A DNA stretch of 17,612 bases from CAYOZL01 sp964408435 (GCA_964408435.1 CAYOZL010000052.1:1-17612); one strand, 5' to 3'. Shown: positions 1 to 7,552, counted from the stretch's first letter. A program made the numbers and translations. The notes: a model not told the origin generated them from the letters alone.

Positions 1-95
1 TTTAACTGGTCTTTATAGCTAAGTAGCGGATTGTAAAAATCAGCTGAGCTATATGCAGGAGTAATTAAAAGAATAAAAAATAAAGCTAAAACCAT
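1..95 (-). CDS. N-terminus of an exported protein (cut by window edge)
   Basis: Read leftward from an ATG at 95-93, the frame stays open to the window edge. It gives about 31 residues: a hydrophobic stretch (VLALFFILLITPAYS) followed by a small-residue site (SSA/D) and a polar sequence beginning DFYNPLLSYKDQL. This looks like a Sec signal peptide with cleavage near residue 18. An in-frame TAG lies five codons upstream, so the start cannot move far. The usual basic residues before the hydrophobic core are missing and there is no clear Shine-Dalgarno sequence, which lowers confidence. The gene is divergent from the fadL-like gene, and the two share a 129-base upstream region. The product cannot be identified from this fragment. 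Confidence 0.5.
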   Translation of the reverse strand, partial: MVLALFFILLITPAYSSADFYNPLLSYKDQL

Positions 96-224
96 ATTAT
101 AGTTATGCTAGAAAGATGAATAATAGTATCAATAAAAACAGCTACTTAAGTGCCTGGATGATAAATAACTTGTTTAAGTGGTGCTAAATATTCAATGATG
201 TCAGTAGGTTAATAAGGAGATTTT

Positions 225-1556
225 ATGAAAATACTTAAACTAGTGGTATCAGTTTTAGCTCTACCAACTTTTGTCTATGCTTCAGGATTCGCAGTTCTAG
301 AGCAAAGTGGTAGAGGGCTTGGCCAGTCATTTGCAGGGGCTACAACAGGATTTGGAGATGGTAGTAGTGCATTTTTTAATCCCGCAGCAATGACAGAATT
401 AGATGGCGATTTATTACATTTATCAAATAACTTAATTGTTCCAAATGCTGAATTTAGGGATAGTGGAAGTGTTCAACTTGGTCCTACTGGAAGTCCGGTT
501 GGTCCTATTGTTGGAACGAACGGCGGCGACGGCGGTGTTGTCGCTTTAGTGCCCAATGTTTACTACGTAAAAGGCTTTAATAAAGATAAGGGTAAATTAG
601 GTTTTGCGATTAACTCTCCTTTTGGTCTTTCTTCTATCTACGATAGTGACTGGGTAGGAAGGTATCAAGCTGTTAAATCTGAACTTACTACTATTACGCT
701 TACACCTTCAGTTGCATATAAGCTTTCTGATAATCTATCTATTGGAGGGGGTGTAAATGTAATGTATGCGGAAGCTGAGCTTACAAATGCAATAGATTTT
801 GGAACAATTGGAGCTAGCCAGTTAGGTGCAGCTGCCGCTAATTTTGGCCTTAGTCCTCAAGCAAATGATGGTTTTGTCGATGTCTCAGGAAATGACTGGG
901 GTGTGGGATATAATCTAGGTCTTACATATAAGCTTGGTAATACTACATTTGGTGCAAATTATCGTTCTAAAGTTAACTTAGAGTTAAGAGGAAATGCTGA
1001 TTTTACAGTGCCTGATGCAGCTCAAATTTTAACTTCAACAGGAAGTTTTACTGATACAGGAGCTGTTGCTTCTCCGGTGCTTCCAGAAACTATTGGCTTT
1101 GATATTGCTCACAAGGTTAACGATAAGTTGTTAGTTACAGCAGGAGCAATATGGACTGGTTGGGATAGAATTAGAGACTTGAGAGTTGAATTTGGATCCA
1201 CTCAGCCTGATAACGTTGTTGATTTAGATTGGAACTCAACTTGGAGATACGCATTAGGTGCTTCTTATGAAGTTTGTGACAAACTAATACTAAGAGCGGG
1301 TGGTTCATATGAGCAAACTCCAATTGAAAGTGCAGAGTTTAGAACTGCTAGAATTCCTGATGATGACAGGATTTGGTTAAATATCGGTGGAACGTATCAG
1401 GTTAGAGACAATGTTGAATTGGATTTGAGTTATGCCCATGTATTTTTACAAGAGGGTTCAATTAATACTGTAGGCTCAACAGGAGATGTTCTAAATGGAG
1501 ATTTTAATGATCTTGGATTAGATATCATTGCTCTTTCTCTTACTTGGAGAATGTAG
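225..1556 (+). CDS. fadL: FadL/OmpP1/TodX-family outer-membrane transport protein
   Basis: Predicted outer-membrane beta-barrel that lets long-chain fatty acids or other hydrophobic compounds cross the outer membrane. Residues 1-19 form a Sec signal peptide (KILK, hydrophobic core, cleavage after VYA). The mature protein starts SGFAVLEQSGRGLGQSFAG, the typical FadL N-terminal hatch sequence, followed by the family's NPA motif (N52-P53-A54 in FFNPAAMT). The rest alternates amphipathic strands and loops. At 443 residues it has normal family length. It ends LSLTWRM, so the usual terminal aromatic is replaced by Met with Trp two residues before. AAGGAG at 214-219 sets the ATG start. A strong terminator follows, so it is probably a single-gene unit. 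The family is clear. The substrate is not, because FadL homologues also carry aromatic hydrocarbons. Confidence 0.9.
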   Translation: MKILKLVVSVLALPTFVYASGFAVLEQSGRGLGQSFAGATTGFGDGSSAFFNPAAMTELDGDLLHLSNNLIVPNAEFRDSGSVQLGPTGSPVGPIVGTNGGDGGVVALVPNVYYVKGFNKDKGKLGFAINSPFGLSSIYDSDWVGRYQAVKSELTTITLTPSVAYKLSDNLSIGGGVNVMYAEAELTNAIDFGTIGASQLGAAAANFGLSPQANDGFVDVSGNDWGVGYNLGLTYKLGNTTFGANYRSKVNLELRGNADFTVPDAAQILTSTGSFTDTGAVASPVLPETIGFDIAHKVNDKLLVTAGAIWTGWDRIRDLRVEFGSTQPDNVVDLDWNSTWRYALGASYEVCDKLILRAGGSYEQTPIESAEFRTARIPDDDRIWLNIGGTYQVRDNVELDLSYAHVFLQEGSINTVGSTGDVLNGDFNDLGLDIIALSLTWRM

Positions 1557-1590
1557 TTTAGAGAGTATAAGAATTAAAATTTAATTCTAA

Positions 1591-1616
1591 AAAGCGGGCA
1601 TAGGCCCGCTTTTTTT
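1591..1616 (+). terminator. Rho-independent terminator after the fadL-like gene
   Basis: A perfect 9-bp stem AAAGCGGGC / GCCCGCTTT (1591-1599 and 1604-1612) with loop ATAG runs straight into a T tract ending at 1616. It begins 34 bases after the stop codon. An A run on the left side could let it also work on the opposite strand, although no leftward gene ends here. This is the clearest terminator in the window. Confidence 0.9.
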
Positions 1617-1709
1617 ATACTCAAAGTTTAAGTTGTAACTTGTTTATGATATTTAAATCTTGTGAAATAAACTAAAATATTTAAAGTACTTTTGCTTTAT
1701 TTTAATTCA

Positions 1710-1726
1710 CTATGAATTTCTCATAG
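1710..1726. promoter_or_regulatory. Palindrome upstream of the four-HTH gene, possible operator
   Basis: CTATGA-atttc-TCATAG is a perfect 6-bp inverted repeat with a 5-base spacer, centred about 40 bases before the ATG at 1758. Its size suits a dimeric DNA-binding protein, and the next gene encodes a helix-turn-helix protein, so autoregulation is conceivable. Palindromes of this length also occur by chance in AT-rich DNA. Confidence 0.25.
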
Positions 1727-1757
1727 CTACGATCTTTTTAAATTTTATATACGGGTA

Positions 1758-2894
1758 ATGGATTGTGCCATTATTTATAAATTAATCGCGGTTTTTTTAT
1801 TGAAAGATCTTATGTCTAGTCAAGGCAGACGACAGTTTCATCAACATTTTCTTCGCAATATTTCTGCTAAGCGCATGCAGAAACTCGAAAGAGTTTTCCC
1901 TGAAGGTGCTCATATCGTTCATGGTATGTACTTAGGAGATAAGCCTATGGAGTTAAAAGAATTAGTGGAGGAGATGTCTTGTGCGAGGGGAACTGTAGCT
2001 TCAAAACGAGACGAAGCATTGATTTTGTTGGGTAGAAAAGGAAGTTTTAATGCTCTTGCAAAAACTGCAGCAAAATTGACCCAAGAGGAATACCAAAGGA
2101 GAGAGATTTTATACTATCTTCTTAGCAATAAATTAGAGCAGTTATGTGAGCTAGAAAAGTCTTTAGCTAGAGCTACTTTGGAACAAGGCTTTTTCTATGA
2201 AAGACTTGAGGAAAAGTTCGGTATGAAAAAGAGTGTAATAAAAAACATACTGTTAAGAATGATCGGTCAAAGAGAAGTTAGAATTGATGAGCCGGGCCCA
2301 AAGTTAAGAACCTCTATGTTTACTAAAGCAAAGAGCAACCCAGAGTTAAACCCTAAAGCAGAGACTGAGCTAAGAGTGCTAAGGTTCTATGCTTCAGGAC
2401 GCCCAAGTCAGGAGATTGGTAAATGTTTAAAGGTGTCTCGCTCGAGTGTTTCAGTGTTAATGTCTGAAGTATTAAGAGAAATAAGTGCTTCTGAGTTTGC
2501 TTCTGAGCTTGAAACACTAAGGATAGAATCTAAGAATCACAGTGGTAATCCAAGAGTACAAAAGTTTTGGCTTTACCAGAATTTGCTTCCTTTATATTTA
2601 GAGTATCGCTCTAGATATCCTTTTGGAAAACGAGAGAAGAAATTACTTAATCTTCGAATAAAAGGAACAAGCACAAAAAAATGTTCTGAAGTCATGGGGA
2701 TTAGCACTCGTGAGTTGCCAGTCTTAGACAGGGCGCTTTTAGGAATTATGATACCTAAAAAGCAAGTCAAATTTCCAAAGACCAAGCCTTTTGCACCATT
2801 TACTAAAAGGCAAATAGATTTTTTCAAAAATGTTCCATATAGGGGCTCTAAATCAGTTAAGCAAGCTGCTTTAAAACAGAGAATCTTATTTTAA
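1758..2894 (+). CDS. Uncharacterised protein with four helix-turn-helix-like segments
   Basis: I do not recognise this as a named family. It is a basic, mostly helical, soluble protein of 378 residues. Four segments have the spacing of HTH units: about 53-92 (LKELVEEMSCARGTVASKRDEAL), 113-170 (ERLEEKFGMKKSVIKNILLRM), 203-242 (SGRPSQEIGKCLKVSRSSVSVLMSEVL) and 291-331 (KGTSTKKCSEVMGISTRELPVLDRALL). The third is the most convincing and resembles LuxR or sigma region 4 HTHs. No sensor, kinase or recombinase motif is visible. A DNA-binding regulator is the simplest reading. The start is uncertain: ATG 1758 adds a hydrophobic 18-residue lead, ATG 1812 (MSSQGRRQ) would remove it, and neither has a good Shine-Dalgarno. 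The sigma-factor gene begins 282 bases downstream on the same strand. Confidence 0.7.
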   Translation: MDCAIIYKLIAVFLLKDLMSSQGRRQFHQHFLRNISAKRMQKLERVFPEGAHIVHGMYLGDKPMELKELVEEMSCARGTVASKRDEALILLGRKGSFNALAKTAAKLTQEEYQRREILYYLLSNKLEQLCELEKSLARATLEQGFFYERLEEKFGMKKSVIKNILLRMIGQREVRIDEPGPKLRTSMFTKAKSNPELNPKAETELRVLRFYASGRPSQEIGKCLKVSRSSVSVLMSEVLREISASEFASELETLRIESKNHSGNPRVQKFWLYQNLLPLYLEYRSRYPFGKREKKLLNLRIKGTSTKKCSEVMGISTRELPVLDRALLGIMIPKKQVKFPKTKPFAPFTKRQIDFFKNVPYRGSKSVKQAALKQRILF

Positions 2895-3084
2895 GGTTTA
2901 GCATAATCCAATAACCCGGACTCTTAAGCTTATAATTATACTTCAGATTTAAGGTAAATATACATATTTTACATGTTTGAATATATAAGGTATTTAATCA
3001 TTAATCTAGTTGTTAATTATTGAAAGAAGACAATGTGGTCTTGATTCGTAATTATATCATTTTTGTTTGGGTAAAGAGTTATTT

Positions 3085-3122
3085 TCGTATTCGTAGAGGT
3101 GTAAAAACTTTTTCGAATACGA
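3085..3122 (+). promoter_or_regulatory. Perfect inverted repeat in the rpoD upstream region
   Basis: TCGTATTCG (3085-3093) and CGAATACGA (3114-3122) are exact reverse complements of 9 bases, separated by 20 bases. They lie about 55 bases before the sigma-factor start. The repeat could be a protein-binding operator or fold into an RNA stem in the leader. A second small stem, AGCAC/GTGCT at 3137-3141 and 3149-3153, lies closer to the start. I found no convincing -35/-10 pair to place the transcript start, so DNA and RNA roles cannot be separated. Confidence 0.4.
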
Positions 3123-3176
3123 CGCTATGAAAAAAAAGCACTGATAAGGTGCTGGTTTTAACAATAAGGAAGTCAC

Positions 3177-4646
3177 TTGAGTAAAGCAACAAAGAAGTCC
3201 AACAACTACGTAACTCCCCAAGATGATGCGGCCATTGATGATCCAGTTCGTATGTATCTGATGCAAATGGGCGAAATTCCTCTTTTGACAAGGGAGGAGG
3301 AAGTCAGCGCAGCAGTAAAGATTGATAGAGCACGTTTTTTATTTAGAAGACATTTGCTCGCAACAGATTTTATGTTGCAAGGTGCTTTTACTTTGTTAGA
3401 GATGGTCTCTGATAAAAAAACGAGACTAGATCGCACGATTGAAGTATCGGTTACTAATAAAGTTGAGAAGGAACGAATTCTTCTACGCTTAGTTCCTAAC
3501 TTAAAAACACTTAAGCATTTACTTGCAGAGAATAAAAAAGATTATCTTATTGCGATTTCTAAAAGTAGAGATCCTAAAAAACGCCGTGCGGCATGGCGAC
3601 GCTTGATTATTCGACGTAATAGATGTGTTAGGTTAATTGAAGAGTTAAATCTTCGATACTCTAAATTAGCGCCCTTGTTTAAACAGCTTGAAAAAATTAA
3701 TTCTCAAATGCAAGCAATCATTAAGTTGATTGAAGCAGTTAAGAGGCCAAAATATTCTGGGCCAAAAAAGCTTGAGGACTTACAAGCAGATCTGCGTTAT
3801 TTAATGATGCTAACTTTTGAAAGTCCTGCAACTTTGAATCGCCGCGTTCTGCAGTCAAAAGAGCTTGAAGTAAAACAAGACGATGCTAAGAAGGTTCTCT
3901 CAACAGGCAATCTACGTTTAGTCGTTTCAATTGCTAAGAAATACAGAAACCGAGGGCTAAGCTTTCTCGATTTAATTCAAGAAGGCAATACCGGTCTCAT
4001 GCGAGCAGTTGATAAATTTGAACACGAACGAGGATATAAGTTTTCAACTTATGCTACGTGGTGGATTAGACAAGCAATTACTCGTGGTATCGCTGATCAG
4101 AGTAGAACAATTCGTGTGCCTGTGCATATGATTGATACGATGAGTAAAGTTCGAAATGTCATGCGAGATCTGGTTCAAGAGCTAGGAAGAGAGCCAGGGC
4201 CAGAAGAAGTAGCTGAGCGCTCAGTTCTTTCAATTGACGATACAAAAATAATCATGAAAATGGCAAGAACGCCGCTTTCCTTAGATCAACCTGTTGGAGA
4301 TAATGAGGACTCAACATTTGGTAATTTTCTCAAAGACGATCGAGAAGAGGATCCACTGTATGAAACTCATCAAGCTGCGCTGAAGTCTAGAATAGAAGAA
4401 GTCATGGAGCACCTTAACTATCGTGAAAGAGAGATTATCAAGCTCAGGTATGGTCTTAGCGATGGTTATAGTTATACTCTAGAAGAGGTCGGAAAGATTT
4501 TCTCTGTTACCAGGGAACGAGTTCGTCAAATCGAAGCGAAGGCAGTTAGGAAATTGCAACAGCCGTATCATAATGAAAGTTTAATCGCTTTTCTAGATGG
4601 GCCTGATTTATTATCAACTGAAGCATTTGTAAAAGGTCGTGTATAA
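3177..4646 (+). CDS. rpoD: RNA polymerase sigma-70 family factor, planctomycete-like
   Basis: Promoter-recognition subunit of RNA polymerase. Region 1.2 lies at residues 20-55 (DDPVRMYLMQMGEIPLLTREEE). A long basic, helical non-conserved insert spans about 56-225 (KKRRAAWRRLIIRRNRCVRL within it). Region 2 is at 240-315 (LRLVVSIAKKYRNRGLSFLDLIQEGN, YKFSTYATWWIRQAITR), region 3 at about 318-395, and region 4 with its HTH at 403-465 (TLEEVGKIFSVTRERVRQIEAKAVRKL). Region 1.1 is absent or reduced to the first 20 residues. All core-binding and -10/-35 recognition segments look intact. The start is TTG at 3177, supported by AAGGA at 3166-3170 six bases upstream. The insert matches, from memory, planctomycete sigma factors. 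Such genomes may hold several sigma-70 paralogues, so calling it the sole housekeeping factor is an inference. Confidence 0.92.
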   Translation: MSKATKKSNNYVTPQDDAAIDDPVRMYLMQMGEIPLLTREEEVSAAVKIDRARFLFRRHLLATDFMLQGAFTLLEMVSDKKTRLDRTIEVSVTNKVEKERILLRLVPNLKTLKHLLAENKKDYLIAISKSRDPKKRRAAWRRLIIRRNRCVRLIEELNLRYSKLAPLFKQLEKINSQMQAIIKLIEAVKRPKYSGPKKLEDLQADLRYLMMLTFESPATLNRRVLQSKELEVKQDDAKKVLSTGNLRLVVSIAKKYRNRGLSFLDLIQEGNTGLMRAVDKFEHERGYKFSTYATWWIRQAITRGIADQSRTIRVPVHMIDTMSKVRNVMRDLVQELGREPGPEEVAERSVLSIDDTKIIMKMARTPLSLDQPVGDNEDSTFGNFLKDDREEDPLYETHQAALKSRIEEVMEHLNYREREIIKLRYGLSDGYSYTLEEVGKIFSVTRERVRQIEAKAVRKLQQPYHNESLIAFLDGPDLLSTEAFVKGRV

Positions 4647-4650
4647 GAGC

Positions 4651-4680
4651 TTATTAAGTTTTAATTAAAAGACTTAATAA
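4651..4680 (+). other. AT-rich inverted repeat just after the sigma-factor gene
   Basis: TTATTAAGT (4651-4659) and ACTTAATAA (4672-4680) are a perfect 9-bp inverted repeat beginning five bases after the stop codon. The pairing can be extended inward through TTTAATTAAA with a bulge. It contains almost no G or C and has no following T run, so it is at best a weak terminator or a 3'-end stabilising hairpin. Confidence 0.35.
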
Positions 4681-4731
4681 AGTGGCTTTATAAAGGTATA
4701 AATAGTGTTCGTATTCATCTCAAATAGTCTT

Positions 4732-4760
4732 TTGACTGTTTTACTTGTTTATTTTACTGT
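4732..4760 (+). promoter_or_regulatory. Candidate sigma-70 promoter for the 4918 gene
   Basis: TTGACT (4732-4737, five of six to the -35 consensus), a 17-base spacer and TACTGT (4755-4760, keeping the conserved TA...T) suggest a start of transcription near 4767. That would give the downstream gene a leader of about 150 bases containing the hairpins described separately. The -10 is imperfect, so this is tentative. Confidence 0.35.
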
Positions 4761-4806
4761 GAATAAATCTTAATCGCTCTTTAAATTTAACATAGAAACA
4801 AGATTA

Positions 4807-4909
4807 GCTTTTTCTTGAGGAGTTTTCTCTTCAAGGGGAAGCCTTTAGCAAGGTTGTAGATAGACTAGTAGTCTATTCGTTTTTCCCTTTCTTCGTTTTG
4901 ATGAAAAGG
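4807..4909 (+). promoter_or_regulatory. Structured 5' leader with possible Shine-Dalgarno sequestration
   Basis: Three hairpins precede the 4918 gene. The first is a 16-bp stem including four G-U pairs, closed by a TTTT loop (arms 4807-4822 and 4827-4842). The second is a small CCTT/AAGG stem at 4842-4853, which shares one base with the first. The third is the palindrome ATAGACTAGTAGTCTAT (4860-4876). After them, CCTTT at 4886-4890 can pair with AAAGG at 4905-4909, which is part of the gene's own ribosome-binding site (AAAAGGAG, 4904-4911). The layout resembles a leader that controls translation. I do not recognise a known riboswitch class. Confidence 0.4.
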
Positions 4910-4917
4910 AGTTAGTC

Positions 4918-5883
4918 ATGGGTCTTATTAAATTCAATCCGAATTTTATCGAGTTAAACAAGCCTTCAAAGCAATTTGTAGAGAAGGTGGCTTCGATGAT
5001 CGTGCATGGAGGTAATTCTCCGGGCTATGTCGCTATTTCAGGGATGAGAGAAGTATTTAAAGATTTCGGACTAGAATCTTTTAAAGGAATTGAGTCCGGT
5101 TCTGATGATTGCTCAACTCCTGATTCCACACTATTTCTTGAAAACTTATTGCAAGAAGTTTTCAGCCATCTGGAGAAAATCCCTTCATCAACTAAGTCTC
5201 TGATCTTTAATGGATTTAGAGAAATCCGTAGTGACGATAAAAAGACTTTGAGATATGGCTCTTTTGGTACAAGAAAGAAGTACTATGTTTCTTCACGCAT
5301 AGGGATTGAAAGAGCGATTGAAGGAATGATCGCGATGGCTCGTCTTGACGGTATCGAACTATCAAGAGAGTATTTTTTTGAAGAAACCATAGTAGATCAA
5401 GGCTACGAGTCTACCAAAGTTCCACATTTAGATCCTTTCCCTGGCTTTGGTTCATTGCAGAAATTTGTAAGTAACGTAAGCGGCGGAGACACTCAGCTTT
5501 TTGATGTTGGGCAAATGTGTAACGATAAGAATCTCAAACCATGGGAAGTCTTAATGTTGCATTCTCCAAATCCTCAACATGTCTTTGGAGAGTCTAAAAA
5601 AGTTCCGTTTATTCCATACAAGGCTTTTATTGTTAAGCCTAAGTATGTAGAGGAACTTCATCATTCGTACTGTTGCGAAATATTGACAGACCCTGAGCAG
5701 GTTTTAATTTTTAATAACATGATTGCTCGAGGAGATGAGGGAGAATTCTATTGCATCGCCCATGGAGCAACTACACCAGAGCCAGTAAATGAGAGTCCGA
5801 TTAGAGATCTAACACTTTCAATTGCTTTTCCGGCTCTATCTCTTGCGGAGATGAAGAGGTTATACAAATTAATTTATATTTAA
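4918..5883 (+). CDS. Uncharacterised protein, possible Fe(II)/2-oxoglutarate oxygenase fold
   Basis: A 321-residue soluble protein that I cannot assign to a named family. It has no signal peptide and no membrane segment. The C-terminal half shows a spaced pattern that could be a double-stranded beta-helix iron site: H170-L-D172 (VPHLDPFPGF), then H282 (CIAHGATTP), then R296 and S301 (RDLTLSIAFP). The order HxD...H...R...S is that of Fe(II)/2-oxoglutarate oxygenases, and VLIFNN before H282 resembles the strand preceding the distal histidine. The match is by pattern only, and the 110-residue distance between D172 and H282 and the wide H-to-R spacing make it uncertain. AAAAGGAG six bases upstream fixes the ATG. 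It follows the sigma-factor gene but has its own candidate promoter, and it converges on the acyl-CoA synthetase gene with only 27 bases between the two stop codons. Confidence 0.65.
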   Translation: MGLIKFNPNFIELNKPSKQFVEKVASMIVHGGNSPGYVAISGMREVFKDFGLESFKGIESGSDDCSTPDSTLFLENLLQEVFSHLEKIPSSTKSLIFNGFREIRSDDKKTLRYGSFGTRKKYYVSSRIGIERAIEGMIAMARLDGIELSREYFFEETIVDQGYESTKVPHLDPFPGFGSLQKFVSNVSGGDTQLFDVGQMCNDKNLKPWEVLMLHSPNPQHVFGESKKVPFIPYKAFIVKPKYVEELHHSYCCEILTDPEQVLIFNNMIARGDEGEFYCIAHGATTPEPVNESPIRDLTLSIAFPALSLAEMKRLYKLIYI

Positions 5884-5910
5884 TAATTTAGGATATTCTA
5901 AAGGCTTAAC

Positions 5911-7552
5911 CTAGTACATTTTATCAATCTCAGCTTTAAAGTCTTTTTCAACTAAAGCTCTTTTAATTTTAAAAGTTGGAGTTAAATATCCATTATCAAC
6001 AGAGAAATCCTCTTTTGTTAAATAGAAATTCTTAACTGTTTCGTAACTAGCAAGCTCAGAATTAACTTTATCCACATGGCTTTTAATTGCAGCTCTAAGT
6101 TCTTCGTTAGAATTTGCATCAGCTAAATCGCTCACATTCTTTTCTTTTGCCCAAGTATCAATTTCTTCTTGGTTAAGCGTAAGTACTGCAACACAGTATT
6201 TGCGTCCATCTCCGCAAAGAACTGCTTGAGAAACTAGTGGGTAGGTTTTAATTGCAGTTTCAATATCGTGTGGTGCAATATTTTTCCCGCCTGAGGTAAC
6301 TATAATCTCTTTTTTTCTACCGACAATATATAAATTACCTTGGCTATCTAACGAACCTAAATCTCCTGTATGAAACCAGCCTTCACTATCCCAAGACTTT
6401 TTAGTAGCAGTAGGTCTGTTGTAATAACCAATTGCAACATTTGGTCCTTTGTACTTAACTTCTCCGTCCTCGGCGATCTCTAACTTAATATCACTTGCTA
6501 GCACGGGCCCTACTGAACCAATAGGAGTGTTAAATTTTCCTACATTTACTGCAACGCAAGTTTCAGTTAGACCGTAGCCTTCAATTACAGGAATTTCTAA
6601 TGCAAAAAAGAAATCTGCTACAGTTGTTGGAAGCTTAGCACCTCCAGAAAGTGCAAAAGAGAAGTTCTCTCCAAAAAGTTGTTTCGTTACTTTTTTTCTT
6701 AAAGCTTTTGTAAGTTTAAATACTAATTTGTCTTTAAAGNNNNNNNNNNNNNNNNNNNNNNNNNNNNNNNNNNNNNNNNNNNNNNNNNNNNNNNNNNNNN
6801 NNNNNNNNNNNNNNNNNNNNNNNNNNNNNNNNNNNNNNNGCAAGATGGTTCCCATGTGTTTGCATCACTCCTTTCGGAGGGCCAGTTGTGCCAGAAGTAT
6901 AAACAAGTGCAGAGAGTGAATCTAACTTAGAACTGTTTCTTTGTTCTGGTCTACTATCTTTAATTTTTGAGTCTTTAACTATAGTTTCTAGTGTAGTTGC
7001 GAAGTCAGTTTTTTCACTTAGTTCTTCAAAAGACACTGCAGCTTTAATTTTGATTTTTGTTCTACAAGCTTCTCTGTCTTCAGTTGCAGGAATCTCTGAT
7101 TCTTTAGCAATAATTTCATTAATCTTATTTAGTTGTTCTTGGTTCTCGAGCATTACTACATCTGCGCCAGAATCAAATAAGATATAAGCAATGTCTTCAG
7201 GTGGGAGTGATTGATAAACTGATACAGAAACTGCAGAGCATGCCATGATTGCTAAGTCTGCGATCATCCATTCTGGCCTTGAGCCAGAAATAATAGCTAC
7301 TTTATCTTCTGGTTTTACTCCTATGCTAATTAAATAGTTTGCTAATTTATTTACCTTGGCTTCAACTTGAGAATTTGTAAGAGTGCTTTTTTCTCTTACT
7401 ACGCTTTCATCTTCTTTGTCTTTTACTATTGCTTGTGAGCAAGAAATTTCATTGGGCTTAGAATCTACTAATTTATAGAATGCATCAGAGAGACTCTTTG
7501 CATCGATAACGTTTTTAATACTTTCCGGATTATATTTAATAGTATTTTTCAT
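5911..7552 (-). CDS. fadD: Long-chain acyl-CoA synthetase (AMP-forming), split by an assembly gap
   Basis: Activates fatty acids to acyl-CoA through an acyl-AMP intermediate. The N-terminal piece (7552 to 6840, about 237 residues) ends inside the ATP-binding loop motif YTSGTTGPPKGVMQTHGNH. The C-terminal piece (6739 to 5911, about 275 residues) has GYGLTET, GWFHTGDLG, the hinge region GRKKEIIVTSGGKNIAP and the catalytic-lysine motif LTPTFKIKR. All core motifs outside the gap are intact. The pieces lie in different frames only because the 100 Ns are a placeholder. The family usually has about 600 residues, so roughly 80-130 are probably missing. No strong Shine-Dalgarno lies before the ATG; an AGGA is about 12 bases upstream. 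It is the last gene of a leftward cluster. Resemblance is to the FAA1/FadD15 long-chain branch; chain-length preference is unknown. Confidence 0.88.
6740..6839. other. Scaffold gap (100 Ns)
   Basis: Exactly 100 consecutive Ns, the conventional placeholder for a gap of unknown size. It falls inside the acyl-CoA synthetase gene. Any translation across it, on either strand, is meaningless. Confidence 0.99.

Noticed and set aside
3057..3436. Several open frames on the minus strand over the rpoD leader and 5' end
   Set aside because: They overlap the well-supported sigma-factor gene, have no recognisable domains or ribosome-binding sites, and are expected chance frames opposite coding DNA.
4651..4680. 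Intrinsic terminator after rpoD
   Set aside because: The stem is almost pure A/T and no T run follows, so it is listed only as an inverted repeat.
5887..5902. TTTAG/CTAAA inverted repeat between the convergent 4918 and fadD genes as a terminator
   Set aside because: The stem is five bases of mostly A/T with no T tract on either strand.
6734..6919. Frameshift or pseudogene in the acyl-CoA synthetase, and a short plus-strand frame across the Ns
   Set aside because: The change of frame comes from the arbitrary length of the N run, and a frame made mostly of unknown residues is not evidence of a gene.
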